A DNA stretch of 11,296 nucleotides from JBGPYM01 sp041493205 (GCA_041493205.1 JBGPYM010000087.1:1-11296), one strand, 5' to 3'. Shown: positions 1-7,374, counted from the stretch's first letter. Made by a program: numbers and translations. Notes: generated by a model from the sequence alone, not told the origin.

Positions 1-1
1 A

Positions 2-631
2 CTGGTGGCTGTCGCGAAGACCTTCCCGGTCGGGGCGGTCCGCGAAGCGCTCTATGCCGGCGCGGCCGACATCGGGGAAAATTACGTTCAGGAGCTCCTC
101 GACAAAAAGGCGGACCTGGCAGGCGAAGATGTCCGGTGGCATTTCATCGGCCATCTCCAGTCGAACAAGGTAAAATACATTGCCGACTGGGTTCAGATGA
201 TCCACGCGGTAGACTCGGAATCGCTGGTGAGGGAAATTGACCGCCGCGCCGCACTGGCACACCGCACCGTTCCTTGCCTCGTTGAGGTCAACACAACCGG
301 CGAGGAGTCGAAATTCGGCATAGCCCCGGACAGGGCGCTCGCGCTTGTCCGAACCCTCGCTCCGTATGAGAATGTGACCATTGCCGGTCTCATGACGATC
401 GGACCGTTTCTCCCTGACCCGGAAGGGTCGCGCCCGATGTTCAGGCGCTTGCGAACGCTGAAAGAGGAGATTGCCTCCCTCGGCCAGTCCAATGTCACGA
501 TGCGCCACCTTTCCATGGGCATGACCGGCGACTTCGAAGTAGCGATCGAGGAGGGAGCAACGCATATCAGGATCGGAACTGCCATTTTCGGCAGGCGTAC
601 AAAGCCTGATCACCAACAGAGGACCCAATGA
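2..631 (+). CDS. yggS: YggS/PROSC-family PLP-binding protein, 5' partial
   Basis: This is a pyridoxal-5'-phosphate homeostasis protein of the YggS/YlmE/PROSC family, a single-domain alanine-racemase-like TIM barrel that binds PLP in the cytosol and buffers the cofactor. The reading frame is open at the left edge. About 35 N-terminal residues are missing compared with the usual 230 or so, so the in-frame GTG at 5 is not the real start. Visible hallmarks are the LVAVAKTFP strand whose lysine (bases 17-19) forms the Schiff base with PLP, GENYVQEL, HFIGHLQSNK, the VEVN strand, GLMTI, and the C-terminal phosphate-binding stretch LSMGMTGDFEVAIEEGA followed by RIGTAIFG. Its stop overlaps the divIVA start (ATGA, 628-631), which implies translational coupling. 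In Bacillus the orthologue ylmE also lies upstream of divIVA. Identification is secure; only the N-terminus is missing. Confidence 0.95.
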   Translation: MVAVAKTFPVGAVREALYAGAADIGENYVQELLDKKADLAGEDVRWHFIGHLQSNKVKYIADWVQMIHAVDSESLVREIDRRAALAHRTVPCLVEVNTTGEESKFGIAPDRALALVRTLAPYENVTIAGLMTIGPFLPDPEGSRPMFRRLRTLKEEIASLGQSNVTMRHLSMGMTGDFEVAIEEGATHIRIGTAIFGRRTKPDHQQRTQ

Positions 632-1185
632 AACTCACACCGCTTGATGTCCGGAAGCAGGAGTTCAAAAAGGTGATGCGCGGCTACGAGAGCGTCGAAG
701 TGGATACATTCATGGAACTGGTGGCCGCCGAGCTCGAAGAAGCCCTGAAGCAGCAGAAGGACGCCCGTGAGCGGATCATAGAACTCGAAACCCAGTTGAA
801 GGATTACCGGCAGATCGAAAAGACCCTTCAACAGACGCTGCTCCAGGCGCAGGAAGCAACGGGGCGCACGTATGAGTCTGCGCGGCGCGAGTCGGAAGTG
901 ATACTCCGCGAGGCGGAGTCCAAGGCGGCAAAAATCGTCGAGCAGGCAAACAACAACCTGTCGAAAATCAACAACGAGCTGATGCGTCTCGCCGCGCGGA
1001 AGGACTCATTGATCGGCCGGCTCCGCGTGCTGCTCAGCTCCGAGCTGGACCTTCTCAAAACCCTCGACATGGGGGGGCCCGAAGACCTCACCAGCAGTTC
1101 CTCTCTCGGCACGGGAAAAGAATCCGTGGAAATTGACAGCATTTTGAAAAACATCGACAATGACCGAGCTTCGCAAGCACATTGA
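628..1185 (+). CDS. divIVA: DivIVA domain-containing coiled-coil protein
   Basis: This 185-residue protein has the N-terminal DivIVA lipid-binding domain (residues 1 to about 55, with LTPLDVRKQEFKKVMRGY and then VEVDTFMELV). A long heptad-rich, Glu/Lys/Gln/Ala-rich coiled coil follows to about residue 130, and then a Ser/Gly/Asp-rich tail. DivIVA proteins assemble on curved membrane at poles and septa and recruit division or envelope factors. That role is established in Firmicutes and Actinobacteria and is only inferred here. The ATG at 628 is preceded by CAGAGGAC (617-624), a fair Shine-Dalgarno site at good spacing, and overlaps the yggS stop. The 3' end overlaps the next gene by 26 bases. 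A run of seven G lies at 1071-1077 in the linker before the tail; the frame stays open through it. No signal peptide or membrane segment is visible. Confidence 0.9.
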   Translation: MKLTPLDVRKQEFKKVMRGYESVEVDTFMELVAAELEEALKQQKDARERIIELETQLKDYRQIEKTLQQTLLQAQEATGRTYESARRESEVILREAESKAAKIVEQANNNLSKINNELMRLAARKDSLIGRLRVLLSSELDLLKTLDMGGPEDLTSSSSLGTGKESVEIDSILKNIDNDRASQAH

Positions 1186-1987
1186 GGATGCGGTTTCATT
1201 CCTCAGGTCCCGCACGTCGATGGAACCGCCCATCGGGATCATCCTCGGGACGGGACTTGGCGGCCTGGCGCGGGAAATCAAGGCGGAGGTCGTCATCGAC
1301 TACGGGGACATACCGCACTTCCCGGTGTCGACCGTGGAATCGCATCACGGCAAGCTGATTTTCGGCACGCTGGCCGGAAAGCACGTTGTCGCCATGCAGG
1401 GACGCTTTCATTATTATGAAGGCTATTCCATGCAGCAGGTGACCTTTCCCGTGCGTGTCATGAAATTCCTCGGGGTGAGAACCCTGTTGATCTCCAACGC
1501 TGCCGGCGGCATGAACCCCCAGTTTTCGCGGGGGTCCATCATGATTATCACCGACCACATCAATCTGCAGGGGGACAACCCGCTCATCGGGCAGAACGAC
1601 GATGCGCTCGGCCCGCGCTTCCCCGACATGTCGGAGCCGTACAGCAGGGAGCTGATCGCCCTTGCGGAACAGACTGCCCTGGAGCTCAGGATCAGGGTCG
1701 AACGCGGCGTCTTTGTTGCCGTCCCCGGACCGAATCTGGAAACACGCGCCGAGTACCGTTTCCTCCGGTTCATCGGGGCGGATGCGGTCGGCATGTCCAC
1801 CGTGCCCGAGAACATCGTCGCGAACCACATGGGGATCCGCGTTCTTGGATTCTCCATCATCACCGATGAGTGCTTCCCCGATGCGCTCCAGCCGGCAGAT
1901 GTCGGAGAGATCATCGCGGTGGCCGGAAAGACCGAGCCGCACCTGACGGCAATCATGAAAGGCGTGGTAGAAAGACTGGGGCGATGA
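1160..1987 (+). CDS. punA: trimeric purine nucleoside phosphorylase (PNP/MTAP family)
   Basis: This 275-residue enzyme cleaves purine nucleosides with phosphate to give free base and ribose-1-phosphate, in cytosolic purine salvage. It has the full trimeric PNP signature: the phosphate loop IILGTGLGGL (27-36), FPVSTVESHHGKL with the phosphate-contact His62, MQGRFHYYEGY (79-89), SNAAGGMNPQF (112-122), DHINLQGDNPLIG (132-144), RFPDMSEPY, PGPNLETRAEYR with the base-contact Glu194, and GMSTVPE (211-217). The residue matching human Asn243 is Asp236, and the position of human His257 appears to be Val248; both resemble methylthioadenosine phosphorylase, so base preference may include 6-aminopurines. 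The start at 1160 lies inside divIVA and lacks a clear Shine-Dalgarno site. Met21 (ATG at 1220) is an alternative, but it would remove a helix usually present before the first strand. The stop overlaps the ileS start. Confidence 0.93.
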   Translation: MTELRKHIEDAVSFLRSRTSMEPPIGIILGTGLGGLAREIKAEVVIDYGDIPHFPVSTVESHHGKLIFGTLAGKHVVAMQGRFHYYEGYSMQQVTFPVRVMKFLGVRTLLISNAAGGMNPQFSRGSIMIITDHINLQGDNPLIGQNDDALGPRFPDMSEPYSRELIALAEQTALELRIRVERGVFVAVPGPNLETRAEYRFLRFIGADAVGMSTVPENIVANHMGIRVLGFSIITDECFPDALQPADVGEIIAVAGKTEPHLTAIMKGVVERLGR

Positions 1988-4900
1988 AGTTCAAGGAACT
2001 GACGGACAAAATATCCTATCCTTCCATGGAGAAGGAAATCCTCTCCTTCTGGAAGGAGCGGGATATTTTTGCCAGGAGCATCACGGCGCGCGAGGGGAAA
2101 CCGGGCTTTACATTTTATGAAGGTCCGCCTACCGCAAACGGGCGGCCTGGTATCCATCACGTCATGGCGCGGACGCTGAAGGATCTGGTCTGCAGGTACC
2201 AGACCATGCGCGGATTGCAGGTGCTCCGGAAAGCCGGCTGGGATACACACGGCCTGCCGGTGGAGATTGAAGTGGAAAAGGAACTGGGATTCAAACACAA
2301 GGAGGAAATCCTCCGGTACGGCGTTGCCGCCTTCAACAAGAAATGCAGGGAGTCGGTCTGGAAATACAAATCGGACTGGGAACGGATGACCGAGGAGATG
2401 GGATACTGGGTCGACATGACCCACCCGTATGTGACGTTTGAGAACGAATATATCGAATCGGTATGGTGGGCGCTGAAGCGTTTCTTTGACGAAGGGATGA
2501 TGTACCGGGGGTACAAGATTCAACCGTACTGCCCCCGGTGTGAAACGCCCCTCTCATCGCACGAGGTCTCGCTCGGCTACGACGATGTCAAAGATCCGAG
2601 CGTGTATGTCCGGATGAAAGTAAAGGGGTCGCAGGACACCTCGTTCCTGGTCTGGACGACCACACCGTGGACGCTCATCGCAAATGTCGCGCTCGCGGTG
2701 TCTCCCGCAGTGACCTATGTGAAAGTGGAGCACAAGGGAGAGAAGCTCATTCTCGCGGAAGCGCGACTGGGCGTTCTGGACGGCGAGGCGGCGGTGCTCG
2801 AGCGGTTCCCGGGATCCTCGCTGGCGGGAATGGAATACGAGCGGATCTTCAACTACCATCCCGTGGACAAAAAGGCGTTCTACGTCGTCGAAGCGGCGTT
2901 TGTGACGACCGAAGACGGCACCGGGATCGTGCACATGGCGCCGGCGTACGGAGAAGATGACTATCAGACGTCGAAAGTGTACGATCTTCCCACGCTTCAT
3001 CCGGTGAACAAGAGCGGCGAATTCGGCAGCGATGTCCCCGACTTTGCCGGGAAGTTCGTCAAGGATGCCGACGCCGATATCATCCGCGTGCTGAAAGAGC
3101 GGCACATCCTGTACAAGAAGGAAACCATCACGCACAGCTACCCCCATTGCTGGCGGTGCGGGACGCCATTGTTGTACTACGCCCGGGACTCATGGTACCT
3201 CAGCACCACGAAGTACGCTGCCACCATGATCGCGCTGAACAAGCAGGTCAACTGGGTCCCGAAGGAAGTGGGGGAGGGCCGGTTCGGCAACTGGCTGGAA
3301 GAAAACAAGGACTGGGCGCTGTCGCGCGACCGGTTCTGGGGAACCCCGCTCCCCCTCTGGGTCTGCGAAGCGTGCGGGCGCCTGAAATGCGTGGGGAGCA
3401 TCGCCGAGTACCGTACGGGAGAGGGTGTTCGCGAGCCGCTCGACCTGCACAAGCCGTTCGTGGACGACGTGACCTTCCGGTGCGACTGCGGAGGGACCAT
3501 GCGACGGACGCCGGAGCTCATCGATGTCTGGTTCGACTCCGGGGCGATGCCCTTCGCACAGTGGCACTATCCGTTTGAACACCGCGAGTACATCGACACG
3601 GGGAGCCGCTACCCGGCCGATTTCATCAACGAGGGAATCGACCAGACCCGCGGGTGGTTCTACTCGTTGCATGCCATCGGCACGTTCCTGTTCCGCCAGC
3701 CCGCCTCCAGGACCGTCATGGTCAACGAGCTTATTCTCGATAAGGACGGCCAAAAGATGTCCAAGTCGAAGGGGAACACGGTGAATCCCTTCACGACTCT
3801 TGCAACCTACGGGGCAGACACGACGCGCTGGTACCTGTTGACAACCAGTCCGCCATGGCGGCCGACCATGTTTTCCGAGGAGGGGCTTGCGGAGGTTCAG
3901 AGAAGGTTTTTCGGCACGCTGGTGAACACGTATGCGTTCTTCGCGATGTATGCCAACATTGACGGGTTTTCGTATGCCGGACCCCCGGTGCCGCTCGAGG
4001 AGCGGCAGGAAATTGACCGCTGGATCATTTCCGAGCTGAATTCGCAGATTCTGCGCTACCGGCAGTTCATGGATGCCTATGACGTGACAAAGGCGGCGCG
4101 GAGCGTGAGCGACTTCACAATTGATCAGCTCTCGAATTGGTATGTTCGAAGGAATCGCAGACGCTTCTGGAAGAACGAAACCGGGAGCGACAAAACGGCC
4201 GCCTATCAGACCCTGTATGAATGCCTGATGGGCGTGGTCAAGATGATGGCGCCCTGTGCTCCGTTTCTCGCCGAGGAGCTGTTCAGAAACCTGAACACGG
4301 TGACCGGGCGCGAGGATGTCGAATCGGTCCACCTCGCCCTGATGCCCGATGCCGTGCCCGAGGCGATCAACACGGCACTGGAACAGCGTATGGAACGCGC
4401 GGAAAAAATTGTCATGCTCGTCCGCGCCATGAGGATGAAGGCCAACCTGAAGGTGCGGCAGCCGCTACGAAGGATCATCCTGCCGATCGCGGGGGAGCAC
4501 GAGCGGGCGGAAGTGCAGCAAATGGAAGACGTCATCCGTGACGAGATCAACGTGAAGGCGGTGGAATACGTCACGGACGATTCAGGTCTCGTCAAGAAGC
4601 GGGCCAAGGCTAACTTCAAATCAATCGGGCCGAAATTCGGAAAGTCGGTCCAGCAGGTTGCCGCACGCATCGGTGCGATGACCCCCCAGGAACTCCGCGA
4701 GCTTGAATCAGCCGGCTCCGTGTTGCTGAGCGTCAACGGATCCACGGTCACGATCGGCCCGGCGGACGTGGAAATCCTGCGCGAGGAGCTCGCAGGGTGG
4801 CTTGTCGGATCCGACGGCACACTCACGGTGGCGCTGGACACCGCGCTGACGGATGAACTCGTCGCAGAAGGAACCGCCAGAGAATTCGTCAGCCGCGTAC

Positions 4901-5127
4901 AGAACATGCGGAAGGATGCGGGCTTTGCGGTCACGGACCGCATCACCATCACGTTCCGCGCGTCGGAGGCGATGACGCGCGTGCTGACGGCCATGAGCGC
5001 ATACATCAAAAACGAGACGCTGGCGGAGGAACTTTCCGCCGCGGGAAACGACGGGACGCACACCGCGACATTCGAGCTGAACGGCGAGAACGTCACGGTC
5101 GGTATCACCCGCCGTGCAGCGATGTAA
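1984..5127 (+). CDS. ileS: isoleucyl-tRNA synthetase, type 2 (IleRS2) with GIHH signature
   Basis: This 1047-residue class I synthetase charges tRNA-Ile with isoleucine and edits valine. The ATG at 1984 overlaps the punA stop and begins MKFKELTDKISYPSMEKEIL, the usual N-terminus; the frame is open further upstream but unsupported. Domains in order are: the Rossmann catalytic core with YEGPPTANGRPGIHH (45-59); the CP1 editing domain with TTTPWT (225-230) and GTGIVHMAPAYGEDD (312-326); cysteine pairs C183/C186, C389/C392, C461/C464 and C500/C502 that look like zinc sites; WFDSG; KMSKS (591-595); the helical anticodon-binding domain; and a C-terminal DUF5915-like tail from roughly residue 900. 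Length, the WDTHGLPVE stretch and the tail mark it as eukaryote-like type 2, normally mupirocin-resistant. The class I HIGH motif is present as G56-I57-H58-H59, with first and third residues swapped. The gene is intact. Confidence 0.97.
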   Translation: MKFKELTDKISYPSMEKEILSFWKERDIFARSITAREGKPGFTFYEGPPTANGRPGIHHVMARTLKDLVCRYQTMRGLQVLRKAGWDTHGLPVEIEVEKELGFKHKEEILRYGVAAFNKKCRESVWKYKSDWERMTEEMGYWVDMTHPYVTFENEYIESVWWALKRFFDEGMMYRGYKIQPYCPRCETPLSSHEVSLGYDDVKDPSVYVRMKVKGSQDTSFLVWTTTPWTLIANVALAVSPAVTYVKVEHKGEKLILAEARLGVLDGEAAVLERFPGSSLAGMEYERIFNYHPVDKKAFYVVEAAFVTTEDGTGIVHMAPAYGEDDYQTSKVYDLPTLHPVNKSGEFGSDVPDFAGKFVKDADADIIRVLKERHILYKKETITHSYPHCWRCGTPLLYYARDSWYLSTTKYAATMIALNKQVNWVPKEVGEGRFGNWLEENKDWALSRDRFWGTPLPLWVCEACGRLKCVGSIAEYRTGEGVREPLDLHKPFVDDVTFRCDCGGTMRRTPELIDVWFDSGAMPFAQWHYPFEHREYIDTGSRYPADFINEGIDQTRGWFYSLHAIGTFLFRQPASRTVMVNELILDKDGQKMSKSKGNTVNPFTTLATYGADTTRWYLLTTSPPWRPTMFSEEGLAEVQRRFFGTLVNTYAFFAMYANIDGFSYAGPPVPLEERQEIDRWIISELNSQILRYRQFMDAYDVTKAARSVSDFTIDQLSNWYVRRNRRRFWKNETGSDKTAAYQTLYECLMGVVKMMAPCAPFLAEELFRNLNTVTGREDVESVHLALMPDAVPEAINTALEQRMERAEKIVMLVRAMRMKANLKVRQPLRRIILPIAGEHERAEVQQMEDVIRDEINVKAVEYVTDDSGLVKKRAKANFKSIGPKFGKSVQQVAARIGAMTPQELRELESAGSVLLSVNGSTVTIGPADVEILREELAGWLVGSDGTLTVALDTALTDELVAEGTAREFVSRVQNMRKDAGFAVTDRITITFRASEAMTRVLTAMSAYIKNETLAEELSAAGNDGTHTATFELNGENVTVGITRRAAM
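2149..2160 (+). other. ileS: swapped HIGH signature (GIHH) in ileS
   Basis: The codons GGT ATC CAT CAC encode Gly56-Ile57-His58-His59, exactly where class I aminoacyl-tRNA synthetases carry HxGH, downstream of YEGPPTANG. Published work on IleRS2 enzymes links this first/third residue swap to much stronger mupirocin resistance. The alignment here is by eye but is anchored on both sides by conserved sequence. Confidence 0.9.
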
Positions 5128-5139
5128 CCATCGTCAATC

Positions 5140-5145
5140 AAGGAG
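5140..5145 (+). promoter_or_regulatory. Shine-Dalgarno site for the DksA-like gene
   Basis: AAGGAG lies 11 bases before the ATG at 5157. It is one of the few strong Shine-Dalgarno sequences in the window. It fixes the start of the DksA-like gene so that the lysine/alanine-rich N-terminal extension is translated. Confidence 0.75.
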
Positions 5146-5156
5146 CAGAGACGGCA

Positions 5157-5765
5157 ATGGCAGCAAAGAAGGGGTCGAAGGGGGTTGTCAGGAACACGGT
5201 CCAGATCATGAAAGAGAAGACCGCAGCCCGGTCGAAACAGATCAAGAAGGCCAAGGCGAACCTGAAGAAAGCGGCGGCGATCAGGGAAAAATCGGCTCCC
5301 CGGCGGGCGGCAGCTGCGAAACTGCTCGCGCAGGTCGCTGCTGCGCCGAAGGCATATTCGGCCGAGGAGCTCAAGTATTTCAAGGAGCTGATCCTTGCCA
5401 AACGGAAGGAAACGGTGGAGGAGCTCGACTCCCTGAAGGAAAGCATGATGGACGTGACCACCGGAGAGTACATTAGCGAAAGCTCCAACTACTCCCTGCA
5501 TATGGAACAGGGGACGGATGCGATGGAGAGGGAAAAGACGTTTCTGTTCGCGTCGCGGGGGAGCAAGTTTGTCAATCAGCTGGACGATGCACTGACCCGG
5601 ATCGAATCGAAAACGTACGGCATCTGCAAGACGTGCAGCCTCCTCGTGCCGAAAGAGCGTCTCGAGGCGGTTCCCACGGCGCAGACATGCGCGGAATACA
5701 AAAACACGGGCATGCCGTGCGAGCGGGGCAGGATTGCTCTGGCACGGAAGAAAGTGGGGAAATAA
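5157..5765 (+). CDS. TraR/DksA-family zinc-finger protein with basic N-terminal extension
   Basis: This 202-residue protein has the TraR/DksA architecture in its C-terminal two thirds. A helical region (about 68-100) leads into HMEQGTDAMEREKTF (115-129), the coiled coil continues through LDDALTRIE, and a zinc-finger region follows with YGICKTC (154-160), PKERLEAVPTAQTC (165-178) and AEYK. The family binds the RNA polymerase secondary channel or related targets. The four-cysteine motif C-x2-C-x17-C-x2-C appears as C157, C160, C178 and Tyr181, with an extra Cys188 that could substitute. Residues 1 to about 65 are very rich in Lys and Ala, like histone-H1-type tails, and suggest nucleic-acid contact. 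The place between ileS and lspA matches B. subtilis ylyA, also of this family. The lspA start follows after 2 bases. Family is confident; function is not. Confidence 0.88.
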   Translation: MAAKKGSKGVVRNTVQIMKEKTAARSKQIKKAKANLKKAAAIREKSAPRRAAAAKLLAQVAAAPKAYSAEELKYFKELILAKRKETVEELDSLKESMMDVTTGEYISESSNYSLHMEQGTDAMEREKTFLFASRGSKFVNQLDDALTRIESKTYGICKTCSLLVPKERLEAVPTAQTCAEYKNTGMPCERGRIALARKKVGK

Positions 5766-5767
5766 GC

Positions 5768-6385
5768 GTGAGAGTTCTGATTCTGTCCCTGTGCATCATT
5801 GTGGCGGACCAGGTCAGCAAGATGCTCGTGAAGGGAGTGTCCCATCCCGCGCTCGGCATCTCCTGCCCCGGCGTGCCGTACGGTTCGAGCCATGCGGTGC
5901 TGGGAGATTTTCTGCGGCTGACGTACATTGAAAACCCCGGTATGGCGTTCGGCATCGATATCGGCGGCAAGCTGTTCTTTTCGCTCTTTTCCATCGCGGC
6001 CAGCGTCGCAATCGTCGTGTATTTGTATGCAGCCCGCAAAGAGTCGATCGGCTTTCGCATTTCCCTCGCAATGATACTCGGCGGCGCCGTCGGCAATCTG
6101 ATCGACCGCGTGTTCTACGGCCTGTTGTACGGCGATGCGCCGGTGTTTTACGGCAAGGTGGTGGATTTCATCGATGTCGACTTCTTTGATGTGAACTTCC
6201 TCGGTTACCAGCTCACGCGGTGGCCGGTCTTCAACTTCGCCGATGCGGCGGTGACACTCGGCGTTGTGCTCCTCCTCGTCTATCACCGCGCACCCGGCGA
6301 GGCACGCGATACGCCGCTCCTGCAGGACTACAGGACAGACACCCCGGAGGGGGAAAAGGCGCGCTCGCAGAACGACATCCCGTAG
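5768..6385 (+). CDS. lspA: lipoprotein signal peptidase (signal peptidase II)
   Basis: This 205-residue inner-membrane aspartyl protease removes signal peptides from diacylglyceryl-modified prolipoproteins. The GTG at 5768 is taken as start because the protein then begins MRVLILSLCIIVADQVSK, the first membrane segment with the conserved DQ pair; the frame is open upstream but overlaps the DksA-like gene. Conserved boxes are ENPGMAFG (55-62), GGAVGNLIDR with catalytic Asp113, VVDFIDV (131-137) and FNFADAAVTLG with catalytic Asp159. Four hydrophobic segments fit the family topology. It is longer than the usual 160 or so residues because of a loop after the first segment (about 24-48), an insert around 118-150, and a hydrophilic C-terminal tail (173-205). 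Lipobox-bearing proteins are its substrates; neither exported protein encoded downstream has a clear lipobox. Confidence 0.96.
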   Translation: MRVLILSLCIIVADQVSKMLVKGVSHPALGISCPGVPYGSSHAVLGDFLRLTYIENPGMAFGIDIGGKLFFSLFSIAASVAIVVYLYAARKESIGFRISLAMILGGAVGNLIDRVFYGLLYGDAPVFYGKVVDFIDVDFFDVNFLGYQLTRWPVFNFADAAVTLGVVLLLVYHRAPGEARDTPLLQDYRTDTPEGEKARSQNDIP

Positions 6386-6411
6386 CAGGGGTGCAGACAG
6401 AAGACGCTTCA

Positions 6412-7374
6412 ATGATGACATGGGACATCATCGTTCCGCCGGGGAAGAAGAAAGAACGCCTCGACGTGTTCCTGGTTCATCATGTCGGCAACGCCACACG
6501 CAACAAAGTACAGAGGGCGATCCGCACGGGCGCCGTGCTTGTGGATGGGCGTCCGGTCCGACCCAGCCACAGCGTCGCTCCCGGTGAAGTCATCCGGGTG
6601 ACGCTGCCGGGATCGCCGCCGCAGGATGCCCTCCCGGAACCCATCCCTCTTTCCATCGTGTACGAAGACGATGCCGTGCTGGTCGTCAACAAGCCTGCCG
6701 GCATGGTCACCCACCCCGCGTACGGCAACAGAACCGGCACCCTGGTCAACGCACTGCTGTACCACTGCCGGTCGCTCTCCTCGCTCAATGACCCGACGCG
6801 GCCGGGGATCGTGCACCGGCTGGACAAGGACACCTCCGGGCTCCTTGTCGTGGCAAAGAACGACGAGGCCCACGCCATGCTTGCCCGGCAATTCGCCGGG
6901 CGGACGATCAGCAGGGAGTATATGGCGATCGTGTGGGGACGGTTCAAGGAGCGTTCGGGGCTGATCGAGGCCGATCTGGGAAGAAGCCGGTCGGACCGGA
7001 AAAAAATGGCCGTGGTCGCGGGCGGGAAGGCGTCCGCCACCGAATACACGGTGATCGAGCAGTTCGAATATCTCTCCCTGCTGCGTTTGAAGCTTCGCAC
7101 GGGGAGAACGCATCAGATCAGGGTACATCTCGCGCACGTTCATCACCCCGTGTTCGGGGATCCGACTTACAATGGGCGCCACTTGGTCTGGGGACCGGGG
7201 ACGGCGCGGCAGAAGGCCGATGTGCAGCGCCTGCTCGCGTTGATGCCCCGGCAGGCGCTTCACGCCAAGACAATCACCTTCATCCACCCGGTCACAAAGC
7301 TCCGCGTCGACCTCGATTCAGAACTGCCTGCAGACATGCAAAGTGTGCTTGATTCGTTGAAGTCGGGGGTATAA
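6412..7374 (+). CDS. rluD: RluD/RluA-family 23S rRNA pseudouridine synthase
   Basis: This 320-residue enzyme isomerises uridines in large-subunit rRNA. An S4 RNA-binding domain occupies about residues 14-64 (ERLDVFLVHHV, then RNKVQRAIRTGAVLVDGRPV), followed by the catalytic domain with YEDDAVLVVNKPAGMVTHP (84-102), GIVHRLDKDTSGLLVVAK (132-149, catalytic Asp138), REYMAIVWG and LRTGRTHQIRVHLAHVHHPV. The start is ATG 6412, immediately followed by an in-frame ATG at 6415; there is no strong Shine-Dalgarno site, only CAGGGG near 6387-6392. The frame is open upstream across the end of lspA, but that part does not look like the family. The gap to lspA is 26 bases. The target site could be that of RluD or of Bacillus YlyB, which occupies the same place after lspA; the exact uridines cannot be read from sequence. 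Confidence 0.93.
   Translation: MMTWDIIVPPGKKKERLDVFLVHHVGNATRNKVQRAIRTGAVLVDGRPVRPSHSVAPGEVIRVTLPGSPPQDALPEPIPLSIVYEDDAVLVVNKPAGMVTHPAYGNRTGTLVNALLYHCRSLSSLNDPTRPGIVHRLDKDTSGLLVVAKNDEAHAMLARQFAGRTISREYMAIVWGRFKERSGLIEADLGRSRSDRKKMAVVAGGKASATEYTVIEQFEYLSLLRLKLRTGRTHQIRVHLAHVHHPVFGDPTYNGRHLVWGPGTARQKADVQRLLALMPRQALHAKTITFIHPVTKLRVDLDSELPADMQSVLDSLKSGV

Noticed and set aside
1870..1983. Upstream extension of the ileS frame
   Set aside because: The extra 38 residues overlap punA and do not resemble any IleRS N-terminus; ATG 1984 gives the family start and an ATGA coupling.
1423..2523. Long minus-strand open frame (366 codons) across punA and ileS
   Set aside because: It lies opposite two unmistakable genes, has low-complexity composition without recognisable motifs, and is explained by high GC depleting stop codons.
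3190..4332. Minus-strand open frame of 380 codons inside ileS
   Set aside because: Fully antisense to the IleRS catalytic and anticodon domains; an artefact of codon composition.
4206..5501. Minus-strand open frame of 431 codons opposite the ileS 3' half and the DksA-like gene
   Set aside because: Ser/Arg-rich antisense translation of a conserved coding region; no ribosome site and no family resemblance.
5633..5767. Upstream extension of the lspA frame into the DksA-like gene
   Set aside because: The residues are an out-of-frame shadow of the zinc finger; GTG 5768 places the first membrane helix at the N-terminus as in the family.
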